The notes beneath the pieces are model-generated. The model saw only the letters and a list, made by a program, of their open reading frames with translations, searched no databases and was not told the origin of the DNA. A stretch of 64,000 nucleotides of DNA from Lasiodiplodia sp. COLG20. Lineage: Eukaryota > Ascomycota > Dothideomycetes > Botryosphaeriales > Botryosphaeriaceae. Of this stretch, positions 13,025 through 24,102 are shown piece by piece (within the stretch, counting starts at the first letter, position 1; every line of letters begins with the position of its first letter). The stretch spans positions 1,292,501-1,356,500 of the forward strand of contig VNWV01000009.1 of assembly GCA_009801085.1 (NCBI GenBank), written 5' to 3'. Position numbers and translations under genes: made by a program.

Positions 13025-15088
13025 ATGTCCGTATCCACCGCTGCCCTCGAGCACAACGCCGAGGCTGGAATGGGTGCCTCGGCCACCAACGACGCTCCGC
13101 CTACGAACGTGACTTTGATTGCACCGCGGGACGGTGCCGCAGTGGAAGGAGGAAATGCCGGTGCCCTGCAAGAGAAGAAGGTTGGGGAGGCTGAAATAGA
13201 GCCAGAGAAGGAGAGGAGTAAGGCAAAGATTGCTATCATTATGTTTGCACTGGGGGTACGTATCATGCTTTTTCATCTTATGTCGAAAGAGCGGCTGGGA
13301 GGTTTGGGTCGAAAAGTCGGTGGCCGTAGGAATGTAGGGCAGCATGGAAGAAGAAGGGGGAAAAGAAAAGAGCACCGGGCAGCGAGCATCCACTAACGCT
13401 TCGTTCAGATGGCCGTATTCCTCGCTGCAATGGATATCACCATCATCACCACCGCCCTGCCGACCATCAGCGCTCACTTTCAGTCGGCTGCAGGTTACAC
13501 CTGGATCGGCTCAGCCTTCAACCTCGCCGCTGCCGCCTCGACGCCGCTCTGGGGTAAGCTTTCGGACATTTTCGGCCGCAAACCAGTCCTGCTCGTGGCC
13601 AACATTATTTTCTTCATTGGCTCGCTGATCGCAGCGCTGGCCATCAACATCGGCATGCTCATCGTGGCCCGCGCCATCCAGGGCGTTGGCGGTGGTGGCT
13701 TGATCATCCTGGTCAACATTGTCATCAGCGACCTCTTCTCCATGCGCAGCCGTGGCCAGTATTTCGGCATCATCGGCATGGTATGGGCGCTGGCCTCTGC
13801 CCTCGGTCCCGTCATCGGCGGTGCCCTCACGCAGCGTGTATCGTGGCGGTGGTGCTTCTATATCAACCTGCCTCTCGACGGCGTCGCCTTCGTCATCATC
13901 TGCTTCTTCCTTGATGTACACAACCCACGCACCCCCATCGGCGCCGGTCTCCGTGCCATCGACTGGCTCGGCTCGCTCACCGTCATTGGCGGCACTGTCA
14001 TGCTGTTGCTCGGCCTTGAGTTCGGTGGCGTCACGCACCCCTGGTCATCGGCTACCGTCATCTGCCTGATCGTCTTCGGAATCGTCACTATCGGAGTTTT
14101 CCTCGTGCTTGAGTGGAAGGTGGCCACCTACCCCATCATGCCACTGCGCATCTTCTCGAACCGTTCTAACCTCGCTTCGCTGGCTGCCTGCTTCCTGCAC
14201 GGCTTTGTTTTCATTTCCGCCACCTACTACCTCCCGCTCTACTACCAAGCCGTGCGCGGTGCTGGTCCCATCATGAGTGGCGTCTACCTCCTGGCCTTTG
14301 CTCTCTCCCTCTCTATCGTCTCTGCCAGTACGGGTATCGTCATAAAGAAAACAGGAGCCTACCATCCCTGCATCATTTTTGGCTTCGCCGTCCTCACTCT
14401 CGGCTTCGGCCTCTACACCGACATCGACGCCGACTCTTCCTGGACTAAGATCATTCTGTACCAGATCGTGGCCGGCATCGGCGTGGGCCCGAACTTCCAA
14501 AGCCCGCTGATCGCGTTGCAGGCCCACGTGCACCCGCGCGATATTGCCACGGCGACGGCGACGTTTGGCTTCGTACGCAACTTGGCCACGGCCACCTCCG
14601 TCGTCATCGGCGGTGTCGTGTTCCAGAACGAGATGCAGAAGCACCAGGGCGTGCTGACGCGCGCGCTGGGCCCGGAGCTGGCCGGCCAGCTCGCCGGCGG
14701 CAGCGCGGGCGCGAACTCGGAACTCGTGGACCAGCTGCCCCCGGCGCAGCGGACGGTCGCGAGGGAGGCGTTTGCCGACAGTCTGGCCAGGATGTGGATC
14801 GTGTACGTGTGTTTTGCCGGACTGGGCCTGCTGGTGAGCCTGTTGATCAGGAGGAAGACGCTGGCGAAGAGCCATGCCGAGCAGCAGTCGGACATGGAGG
14901 CCGACGAGGTGAGGAGAAAGGAGAGGAAGGGCATGAGCAGCAGGGGTGTCAGCAGTAAGGGAGAGGATGAGAAGAGGTCGTCGGTGGGTGCCGCGAGCAG
15001 TGCGTTGGATGTTGAAGCCGGACTGGGCGCGGGTGCGGAGAAGGAGGTGGGGAGTGCGAATGCGAGCGTGAAGGATGTGCCCGCTTGA
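13025..15088 (+). CDS. MFS drug:H+ antiporter, 14-TM (DHA2-like) family
   Basis: Exons 13025-13255 and 13409-15088 join to 636 aa. The intron is 153 nt, with GTACGT donor, CACTAAC branch and TTCAG acceptor. The N-terminus is hydrophilic (about 70 aa). It leads into TM1 with the motif AVFLAAMDITIITTALPTI, then MFS motif A (GKLSDIFGRKPVLL) and the antiporter motif C (ALASALGPVIGGAL). About 14 hydrophobic segments follow, then an acidic and basic cytosolic tail from about residue 550. This layout is that of fungal DHA2/DHA14 efflux pumps (Sge1, Azr1 and toxin-pump types) in the plasma membrane. The substrate cannot be told from sequence. No biosynthetic cluster genes flank it, so a general xenobiotic or metabolite exporter is more likely than a cluster-specific pump. 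Confidence 0.92.
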
Positions 15089-15475
15089 GATAGATGAGGA
15101 TACCGTGGGAATGAGACTAAGAGATGGATGTTCAATTATGTACAAAAAAAAGTCTTGGATGTCCTTTAAGCATGGAGTTCGGCGGGCATTTGGACTCTTC
15201 TCTATGATAGAGAAACAATAGCATCTCGAAAGAATAATTAAACAGCATGATACCATCACAGTTTGGCGCATCGGATTTGCCTTTAGACGTGTGTTGAATA
15301 TGATGCTGTATGCTTGTTACACATCTGAATATTCTTGTATACTTTGAATCTGTACAATCTTGTGCTTCCAGCTACGTACGCAGGGATGCCACAGCGTCAC
15401 CTGCCTAACATGGAAGGTAACATCCTTTATGCCCGGGGAAACAACGACCTTTCAACACCGCATGGCGTAATCTCA

Positions 15476-15820
15476 TTAGACATTAAAGGCTACTACTCTG
15501 TAGTCCGGCTTCATATTTTTACTAGCCAATAGCAGCCCCTCCATCCATCTTGCAAAACTAATTCGCCGTAGAAATGCACCTTCGTCATTGAAGTCTTCCG
15601 GCAATTCCCACGAGCCGTTAAAGCTACCGCTCACCATCGTTTTCTGGTGCTGTTTAGCAACAAATCGGCTGACAAATAATCCGGGCTTATGCTCGAAATA
15701 TCGCTCGAGACGTCTTCCAAAGATGTTATTGCTCTTGTACAAGAGCGAGTAAGATGTCTCTTTAGCCCAGTTGTTAGCAGGGCGTTTTATTGGATTGTTG
15801 TAGAAAAAGGAAAATATTTA
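15476..15820 (-). pseudogene. Unrecognised coding-like frame, possible gene remnant
   Basis: One frame stays open for about 110 codons without a good start ATG at its head; it is bounded by TAA upstream near 15825 and ends at 15476. The product has balanced, protein-like composition with segments such as RPANNWAKETSYSLLYKSNN and GAFLRRISFARWMEGLLLAS, unlike the low-complexity frames seen elsewhere between genes here. I do not recognise a family. It could be a relic of a larger gene, an exon of an unmodelled gene, or chance. No intact neighbouring exons or splice partners were found with confidence. Confidence 0.25.
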
Positions 15821-16377
15821 GAAACGGTGATAACGGGCGTTTTATAGATGGTACAGACTCCTTTGGCTTTAATTAGTGTGGTTGGAGAGGCGTGGTTCCA
15901 TAGAACGTCAGATGCACGGCTGCAGACGCACTGCAGGTCAGGCTTCACAATGAATATTCTACCAACTACCTACCTTTAAATATCGAGTATCGCATCCCCT
16001 TCGTGTCCGTCGTGGACAGGTACTTTCGCGGAAGTTATAACATCGCATAGTGGAAGATCTACTGGGATGCGAACAGCACTTCACTGGCGAGGGCCTCTTT
16101 CTCTCTCTTCTGTAAGCAGAAGTTATCCGTTCACCCCATGCAGAGACATCAAAAAGGCATAATGAAGTTCTCTTCATCAGTATAGAATAATTATGGAGGG
16201 CATTAAGCATAGAAGGTGGGGCCGTTGTTCTTGGATAAGTCACCAAATGCGAGCTATATTATTATTTGATATCTTCGATCCCAGTAGATGTAGCCTTTAA
16301 CTGATCCTCATTCTAAACAACCGGTCACCTATATCATAACCTCAGAAAAGAAAGTTGAACAGTTTCATCCCGAAAGC

Positions 16378-16670
16378 TGGAAGTTATGAAAACCGTCCGC
16401 TACCGCAATTCCGTAGAACTGCAGAGCCACAAACCCACATGCAGCTGACAAATACCCCAGCAGAGGTACAACCGCGGTGCACGCCTTCATGAATGGTATC
16501 GGGAGCTGGTGCCTCTGGCAATATTTAAACTCCGCAGCTGGAGAATGAATCGGCCCACCACTCCTTCGAATCACCACCAGAAACAAGAAGAGATCGGAGA
16601 ATACTGGTTTCTTGGCTGATGTCTCCACCGCTTACTTCGCCTTCGCCTTGAAGAACGGTTTAGAGGCCAT
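16378..16670 (-). CDS. Candidate tiny single-pass membrane protein
   Basis: An ATG at 16670 opens MASKPFFKAKAK and reaches a GTAAGC donor at 16635. A second frame ending in TGA at 16378 encodes ACTAVVPLLGYLSAACGFVA and then LQFYGIAVADGFHNFQLSG, a convincing membrane span with a short tail. Joining them in frame needs a non-standard GAG acceptor, giving about 60 aa. A basic start followed by one membrane span resembles small respiratory-chain or translocase subunits, but I cannot name the family. The splice model is weak; the second segment could also be translated alone from its own Met. Confidence 0.25.
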
Positions 16671-17019
16671 TTTAGCATTATTGGGGTGCAATTATCTACG
16701 TCAGGGGCACGTGCTGCCGAATAGCTTTATCAGTGCTTGATGCGGATCAGTGATACGTACATCAGTGACGAGGCAGAGATCAACTAGCCGACAGGGCGAG
16801 TGCCCGTTGCGAAATCCAATCACTAGAGATATCCTACATTGCTTACGCGTATAGCTGAATTATACGTCTGAATGCATTTGTAGTTTCAAGACTTACGTTT
16901 ACATCCAAGAATTCGCTTCAATCACCCATTGAAGGAGAAAATCACATGGGACTTACTGTTTCGGTGTTAATCCACCAAGTCCAGAAACCCAGGCCAGCCA
17001 TCGACCAAGAACGGGCCCA

Positions 17020-19042
17020 CTACACCACCGGCAGCCTCTTCAGGATCCTAATCTTCGGCTCCATCCTGACACCCACCCACCAACCTCTCATCACCTTCTC
17101 CCTCACCCAATCCTCCAACGCACCCCACACCCACCCAGTCTTCCGTTCATCCACACCCAAAACCAAGCGCCTCAAACTCTCACTCCTCGGCCCCAGTCCT
17201 TCCTCCACGCCGCCCAACACGCTCCCCAGCACCTCTCCCGGGCGCACAATCTTGATACCGCCAAAGCCGTAGATGACGTCCACGACCTCCCACTTGCCAA
17301 TAGCCTTCTCGGGCCGTTCCATCAGGGCGAAGTCGAAGCGGTTCCAGAAGGCCGGGTCTAGCAGGGCGTCCGGATCGTCGGTCTTGTCGTAGACCCAGCG
17401 CTCGGCCGACGACACCGCCTCCGTGGCCTTCTGGGCCTTTTCTTCGTCCGAGTACGGGATCCAATCGATGCCGCCGTCGGCGCGCAGGGCCCACTCGCCG
17501 TCGCGCTGAGGCTTCTTCCCGCTGCCGTCGGACGAAGATGCCTGCAGCAAGCGCGGGCCGCCCTTCTCGAGGAAGTGCGTGACGCCGGTCTGGCAGGCGA
17601 GGTTGTCGAGGTGCACCCTGATGCGTGGGGAAAGTGGCGCGCTGTCGCCGCCGAAAAATTCGTCCATGGCGACGCGGTTGTGCAGACTCACGAGCGCGGC
17701 GCCGCCAGGGTAGTTCTGGGCGGAGATGGCGAGCAGCGCGGCGCTCGCGGCGGCGGTCAGCGCGACCGAGGCCAGCAGTGCCCACGTTGCTACGCGGTAC
17801 GCGCTGGCCTTGGTGTAGCGCGTGGAAATCCAGCCTGCGCTCGCGGCGGCGCAGGCCGTCAGGGCGGGGACGACGTAGATGATGAAGCGCCACTCCTTGT
17901 GCGGGAGCAGGCTGTAGATGGCGACGAAGGAGAGGCAGGGGGCAAGCAGCGCGGTGCAGGGACCGCGGGTTGCGGCGTTGAGGACGGAGAGGGGGATGAG
18001 GATGGTGTAGGTAAGGGGGTTCATGAGGAGTTTGGGCAATGCAGAAAGGAAGTAGTAGTGGAAGGGCGAGGTGCCCCAGTCGGAGGCGTGGCCGTGAAGC
18101 GTGTTGAATGCGAAGGCGGACCATTCGGGCCAGAGCGGGTTGGGGTAGGTGCGCCACAAGAAGGTGTCGATGGGGACGGTGATGAGCAGGCCGATGACGG
18201 CACCGGCAATGCCCGAGGGGACGACGAAGCGCAGGAAGGGGAGGAGGCCTGTGGATGGGACGCGCTGCAGAAGCTGGTGGAGGACGAGGCAGCCGAGCAG
18301 GATGGCCAGCTCGGAGCGGAAGACTATGCCCGCAATAGTAAGAAGGTAGAAGCAAAGGCGCAGCTGTTTGGTAGATAAGAGCCAGTTAGGGTTGGCGAGC
18401 GACTTCAGATAGAAGCTCAATGCGAATGTGCCTGGGTACGGTTAGAAGGAGGCGGTACAAAAGAGGCAGGAACCCACTCATGGCGAAAGCAAACATGTTT
18501 GGCAGAGTGCGAGATGCGTAGAACATCAGATGGAACTGGGTTGCCTGGAACAAGACGAACCAGTTGCTGGCAGCTTTGCCGAAGACTTTCCACACGACCC
18601 TGCGGAAGGAAAGTAAGGCAAAGGCATTGAGCAGGCCCAGGATTGCACGGACTAGTCGGATTCAGCATAGGAATTAGGACAGGGCCCTGGGCATTTACCA
18701 AGCAATTGCACCTGGGGAGGCGAGCTCAGCCACGGCACAAATGGTCTGGACAAGCCGGCAAGCACCAATGCGCCAGAGAAGGTGCGGGGAACGGAGCCAG
18801 GAAAGGAAACGTGGTCATAGTGCTGAGCAAGAAATTCGGAGGCATTTTCAGTGGGAATACCATGGACGAGGATGTCATGGACGGCCTGGACGTTGAATGA
18901 TTCTTCGACTTTGGTGTAAGGGGCCCACGCCAGGTGGAGCAGAATGACGGCCGGGATGAGAAGCGAGAGGAATGATTCTACAGCTGGAGTTAGGTTCGTG
19001 AACACGTGAGTGAGAGAGGTGCCCACCAAGGATCGGATTCAT
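17020..19042 (-). CDS. alg12: ALG12, dolichyl-P-Man:Man7GlcNAc2-PP-dolichol alpha-1,6-mannosyltransferase
   Basis: Exons on the minus strand are 19042-19027, 18983-18699, 18651-18478 and 18431-17020, giving 628 aa. It is a GT22 multi-pass ER membrane enzyme that adds the eighth mannose to the lipid-linked oligosaccharide in N-glycosylation. Evidence: the YTKVEESFN motif in the first lumenal loop, the block [40 protein letters not shown], and the family's [14 protein letters not shown] motif, with about ten hydrophobic segments. The first exon codes only MNPIL plus one base and is joined by a 43-nt intron with a GTGGGC donor and CTAAC branch. Other nearby ATGs run into stops, so this start is preferred. 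It is divergent from Pfa4 with a 268-bp shared promoter. Confidence 0.92.
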
Positions 19043-19310
19043 TGTGGCGGCTCATGTTATTTTGTTCCGCAGAGAAAAGGAGAGAAGTGTTGCGAGGGAA
19101 CGGCGGAGGCGGACGAGGTGTTGATTGATGTCGGATTGGCAAGCGAGCGGAGGCTGCGCGTCATGGCGCACGTCTCCCCACAGCTTCAGCTCTCCGTCCA
19201 CCTGCGCGCAACACGCCTGCCACAACGGCCGTTGCAGATGTCCATGGATCGCCGCTAATCCACGCGTAGACTTTCCGCCAGACACTTTCACACTCGTCCA
19301 CCAGCCCGCA
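19043..19310. promoter_or_regulatory. Shared divergent promoter of ALG12 and Pfa4
   Basis: Only 268 bp separate the two start codons, so both promoters and leaders must lie here. The block is GC-rich, with no clear TATA box, as is common for housekeeping fungal genes. Confidence 0.6.
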
Positions 19311-20867
19311 ATGGCCTTCCTTACGGCGTCGTCGCTCGCTGTTCCTACCATCCTCTTCCTCATCGCCCTATGTGGCTACTCGTCGCAGCTGCTGTATCCC
19401 CACCTCGACCCGCACCCTTTAGAGAAGCACCAGGCCATAAAGTTTAACCTTCTTCTCGCCGGCATGGTCATCAGCTTTGTCCGTGCCTGCTTGACTGATG
19501 CGGGTCGCGTACCCAAGAACTGGGTGCCGCCGCCCATAAGAGTGCATGGAGAGGACACACCGGCGAAAGCGAAGGATGAGGACGCGCCTACCGTACGCCC
19601 GCGCTGGTGCAGCAAATGCGATGCTCCCAAGCCGCCGCGCACCCACCACTGCAAGATCTGCGGAAGGTACTGCCTGCCTGCCACCGCTCAAAAGTAGATA
19701 GGTTAATAACAAATGCAGATGCATTCCCAAGATGGACCACCACTGCCCGTGGCTGGCAAATTGCGTCTCTCACACCACCTATCCGCACTTCTTGCGCACC
19801 ATTGTCTACGCATCCCTCGCTCTGTGCTACAACGAGTACCTGCTCTACATCCGCGGCGCCGAAATTTGGCAGAAGAGGCATCTCCCAAGCGTGCGTTACG
19901 CCTTCTGCCCTAGCTGCCCTGCTTCCTACTCATCCGACGGACAGTACCTCGGCCCAACCGCTCCCCAGCTCTCCCATCTCTTCATTCTGATCATCGTCAA
20001 CTCGCTCAGTCTCTTTGGCGTCGGCATCATGACACTGCGCTTCGGCCAAATGTTCGCCCAGAACATCACCACAATCGAGAGCTGGGAGATTGAGAGGCAC
20101 GAGACGCTGCTGAACCGCGCAAGGTATCTGGGTGGCATGCTGGACGGGCCCGACGGGAAGAGGATCAGGATAAAGAAGCAGGAGTTTCCGTACGATATCG
20201 GCATCTTCGCCAATATGGCACAGGCCATGGGCACTAGCAACGTGGGATTACTCAAACTCCTTTCCCCTCCCGAAACTGACGTTGAATCACAGTTCCTGGC
20301 CTGGTTCTGGCCATTTGCCTCAACTCCGCCGAACGAAACGGGCCTCAGCTTCGAGGTCAACGGCTTTGAAGGTAAATACCCACATTTTGGTTGCCAACAT
20401 AGAGCCGGAACTCATGCTAGCTTCTAGATCTGTCTGTTACCTGGCCTCCTCCCGACCCGGACCGCATGCCACGCCCTAGGCGCCAATTCAACGCCGAAGA
20501 TGCATTCACCCACAAGGTTCCGGACTTCGATGACCAGCAAGCCATGGCAGACTTCAAGAAGCGCCAAGAAGAAGACCTCAAGCGCTGGCAAGCCACGGGA
20601 CTGCAGCGCAGGCGCCCCTTCCACAAGCGCACCGCAAACAATGCCGCCGAACAAGATGGCAGCTTCGATCCCGATGAGACGCCGAGCGAGGGCGAGGGCG
20701 GCAGTGACGAGGAGTCTGGAGAGGAGGCGTGGAGAAACTCGGAAGGAGAGAGGCTGAGGGACTTTGGTGTGGATGAAGACGCCGAGTTTTACGACGATGA
20801 CGAAGTGCCGCTGAGTGAGCTAATGAGGCGAAAGAAGGCGGCCGCCGCTGCAGCAGCCGACACTTGA
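19311..20867 (+). CDS. pfa4: Palmitoyltransferase Pfa4 (DHHC family)
   Basis: Exons 19311-19666, 19719-19890, 19945-20371 and 20428-20867 give 464 aa. It is an ER S-acyltransferase that palmitoylates membrane proteins (chitin synthase Chs3 in yeast). Two N-terminal TM helices precede the zinc-binding cysteine-rich domain, CSKCDAPKPPRTHHCKICGR then CIPKMDHHCPWLANCV, with catalytic Cys128 in the DHHC motif. Two more TMs follow, then the Pfa4-specific block TTIESWEIERHETLLNRARY, FPYDIGIF and a Trp-Pro-Pro-Pro-Asp-Pro-Asp motif. The tail is acidic. The second intron (19891-19944) is 54 nt with no stop, so its retention would add 18 residues. Splicing gives the family's usual LPSYLGP junction. Pfa4 converges with the methyltransferase, 78 bp between stops. 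Confidence 0.93.
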
Positions 20868-20945
20868 GAGAATCCATATCATTGCCGTTTGCCGGAGTAA
20901 CAAACAGCCTAATCTCCCATTTGGAACGAGTACGACTAGAATAAT

Positions 20946-22023
20946 TCAAGCAGCACTCGGCTTCCTAGCCACTGCCCTCAGCCTTACATACCCCAACCAC
21001 CAACTCCCATCCTCTCTCTCGCAACTGCTCCTCATTGCCTCAACCACCCACTTCACCACGTCCTCCCTCCTCTTCTCCCTCTCCTGTTCATCCGCCCCCT
21101 GCACCGCCTCCAAAAATTGCTTCCCAAACAACCGCACCCACCCCTCCACGCCGCCGCCTTCGTCCGTCGTCAACCGCGTCGGCCGATACTCCTTCTCCAC
21201 CCGCTCGACCTCGAACCCGGCCTCGGTGAGCGCGTCCCGCATCCAGCCTTCGTCGGCGAAGTACCACGGGCTGGCCGCGCGCGCGGCGGCCACGGACGTG
21301 ACGCCGCCGTGCGTGACGAGCGCCGCCGTCAGCGCCGTGTACACCTCGGCGACGTTGCCCGCCCCGCCCGCCTCGAGCACGAGCTTGCCGCCGGGCTGGA
21401 GGAGCGTGCAGAGGTGGCTGAAGACGGTGGGGTTGGTCCGGCTGTGCGGGTTGCGGAGGATCCAGTGGACGGCGGCGTTGGAGAAGATTTTGGTGAAGCG
21501 CGGCTGCGTCGTGCGGGCGGATGCGAAGAGGTCCGGGGCCGAGGTGGGGAGGTCGGCCTTTTTGTTTTTGTCAGTAAATTCGCAGATGTTTGGAGGGCAA
21601 AGAGCTTACGCAGTCGGCGACTTGGAAGGAGATGTTGGGGAGCGAGGAGTGTTCCTCTTGCGCCGTCTTGATCATTGAAGGGGAGGCGTCGAGTCCGAGC
21701 ACTGATCCTTGCGGGACGAGCGAGGCGATGTGCTCGGTGAGCGGTCCATCGCCGCAGCCGATGTCGAGGATGTGGTCGGTCGGCTCGGGGGAGAGGTAGG
21801 AGAGGACAGTGGTGGTGAGCTGGGGCACGAAGGAGGCGGAAGTCTTGTATTCCTGAGTGAATGGAAATGGTTAGTCGTGGCCCGCGTTATTGGGGAATGC
21901 TGAACTGCTCGCATCTGTGGAGGGAACATAACCCAAGCCGTCAAGCTACTATGCTATGATCTGTTCGGGAATGCCAACCTTTGCGGACCAATGGTCTTTT
22001 CTCTGAATTTGGTTTACAGTCAT
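20946..22023 (-). CDS. Class I SAM-dependent methyltransferase
   Basis: Exons on the minus strand are 22023-21979, 21852-21610 and 21557-20946, giving 299 aa. The N-terminus DHWSAKEYKTSASFVPQLTT is typical of a fungal subfamily of small-molecule methyltransferases. It is followed by SAM motif I, HILDIGCGDGPLTEHIA, motif II VLGLDASPSMI, QVADC, then the FTKIFSNAAVHWILRNP block and GGKLVLEAGGAGN. The C-terminal part is family-like, with WYFADEGWMRDALTEAGFEV and GWVRLFGKQFLEAV. There is no signal peptide, so the enzyme is probably cytosolic. The substrate is unknown; trans-aconitate-methyltransferase-like enzymes are the closest described relatives in motif layout. The first intron is long for the window (126 nt) but splices exactly to the conserved block. 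Confidence 0.88.
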
Positions 22024-22753
22024 GATGAGTGGGAGCCCAGCTTTGAGAAGTGCGTTGTCCTATGAAAGACGCAGGCAAATTGGCGGGGTATTTATGTCGG
22101 TGTTGGAGGAGTAGTGCCACATACGGAAGGTCCGATATCGGAACTGGGGGACGGTCATTGAACAGGCTTAGCAACCAGTTAGGCCGCCTGGATTATTGGC
22201 TGTAGGAACTCCTCGAGCCGGATAAGGCACTGCGGTTGGAATTCAAGAGATTAAAGATGGGGGTCGCATGGTCCTCCGCATAACTTTGACGACAACATAA
22301 CAAATCCAAGGAAAGTTGACTTGGTATTACAATAACGTCAAAGTGTTTAAAGCTATCGTCTATATGCCCTGTTTACATATGCGGTGTGCAGTCATGCTTT
22401 AGTTGCCCATCTGGGAAGGCGTGAAAGTGTGTTGGTCCAGCACGTGCCCGACTTGGTGCCTCAGGCAGTCAGGCGGCCGGACATCCGGCCCAAGCTCGCC
22501 CTGTCGTAAGCCACAGCAGGCGCAGCAGCAACAACAGCTCCAACTTCTTTCCACGTTTACACAATCCGCACCTTCCCTCACTCTGCCCACCAAGAGGCAT
22601 TTGCACCACTAGCCAGGATACCCACCACTCTCGCAATCAGTCAAGCTGGAGCTATCGCGCATCGCCCGTAGCGGTTACCACCCCGACTTCCCCGACCACC
22701 ACTCGTCCTTCCGAGACGCTTCCTATCCGGACGGCGTCGCCTCACGCTTCAGC
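22024..22753. promoter_or_regulatory. Divergent intergenic region, methyltransferase and Env7 kinase
   Basis: This is 730 bp between two start codons. The right half (22500-22750) is C-rich with a CAG/CAA tract near 22517-22538, probably the kinase leader. No gene is seen. Confidence 0.45.
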
Positions 22754-24102
22754 ATGTCGTCATTAGGCTCATACTTCCTCGACCTCCTCTATTCCTTGAC
22801 CAATTGCATGTCATGCTTTCCCGGCACGCCGCAACTTAAAATCAACGGCCGCAGTTTCAAGATCTTGCGCCTTCTCGGCGAGGTGCGTCCAAACCGTCCA
22901 GCGCCACCTCGGCGAGGATGCGGACATGGCTGACCAAGTAATTGTTCGTGCAGGGCGGCTTCTCTTATGTCTACCTCGTTCAGGACGGGTCGGGCGCGAA
23001 CCTGTACGCGCTCAAGAAGATACGGTGTCCCTTTGGCCAGGAGTCGGTGTCGCAGGCGCTCAAAGAAGTCGAGGCGTACAGCCTATTCTCGCCGCATCCC
23101 AACATCATTCACTGCATAGACCACAGCATTGCGTCGGATAAATCGGACCCAGGCGCGAAGACGGTGTACATCCTGCTTCCGTACTACCGGAGAGGCAATT
23201 TGCAGGACATGATCAATGCAAACCTCGTCAATCATACCAATTTCCCGGAGCGCAGGTTGATGATCCTGTTCCTCGGTGTGTGCAAGGCGCTGAAGGCCAT
23301 GCATCAGTATAAGGTCAAGGGAGCGCCTGGTGGAACGGCGAGCCAAGCAAAGGCGAAGAGGGTGAGACAGCAAGCTGCTCGGGCTGATGCGGAGGCTGCG
23401 GATGAGGCTGGGGACGAGGCGGCGGAGCCTCTGATGGATGACGAAGTCACGGCAGCCCAGGACGGCGTTGCGCCGGGACAGCAACGCGCGTACGCGCACA
23501 GGGATATCAAGCCAGGTGAGCACACTGGGCAATCTCATTGGAGGAACTTCGCTGATTATAGACAAGGCAACATTATGATTGCGGACGACGGCAAGACGCC
23601 AATTCTCATGGACTTGGGCTCGCTTGCACCATCGCCCATCCAAATTACTTCGCGCTCGTTAGCCCTTCAAGTGCAAGATACGGCGGCCGAGCACAGCACC
23701 ATGCCATATCGGGCCCCGGAGCTGTTCGACGTGAAGACGGATACAGCGATCGACACCAAGGTTGACATTTGGTCTCTGGGCTGCACTCTCTACGCATGTC
23801 TTGTTGGCAAGTCACCTTTCGAAGCGCGCTCCGAGGAGACTGGTGGCAGCCTGAGCCTCTGCGTGCTTGGTGGCGACTGGCGTTTCCCGGACGAGAGCTC
23901 TGCGCAGGAGCACGGCAGGCAGAAGCAGCCTGTTGGGTCGGCGGTAGCGCGGGAGGAAGGCAGCATCAGCGACCCAGTCAAGGAGGTTGTGAGGAAATGC
24001 CTGAGAGTCGAGCCGTCAGAGCGACCGGACGTGGACGAGCTGATCCAAATCGTAGAGGACGTGATTGCGGAGCTGCCGGGCGACGATGGCGTCGACGACT
24101 AA
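22754..24102 (+). CDS. env7: Env7/STK16-family serine/threonine kinase
   Basis: Exons 22754-22882, 22954-23515 and 23567-24102 give 408 aa. The N-terminus holds a CMSC cysteine pair (about residues 19-22), the place where yeast Env7 is palmitoylated for vacuole membrane anchoring. Kinase features: the Gly loop LLGEGGFSYVYLV, Lys64 of the ALKK motif, HRDIKPGNIM with catalytic Asp227, MDLGS in place of DFG, and YRAPEL. The family's usual activation segment has no canonical DFG Phe, so the DLG form is expected. A charged Ala/Lys/Asp-rich insert (about residues 150-220) precedes the catalytic loop and is common in fungal orthologs. Yeast Env7 regulates vacuole fusion; that function here is by homology. 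Confidence 0.92.

Larger units (their letters stand above)
15089..17019. other. 1.9 kb AT-rich intergenic region with two weak candidates
   Basis: It follows the MFS gene (A run at 15142-15149 just downstream) and precedes the ALG12 stop. It is AT-richer than its surroundings. Two minus-strand frames stand out and are listed separately: an unrecognised coding-like frame at 15476-15820 and a possible tiny membrane protein at 16378-16670. Nothing else is supportable. Confidence 0.45.

Noticed and set aside
14045..15271. 408-codon antisense frame over the MFS transporter
   Set aside because: Opposite-strand shadow of the coding exon, low-complexity His/Asp/Arg/Gly content.
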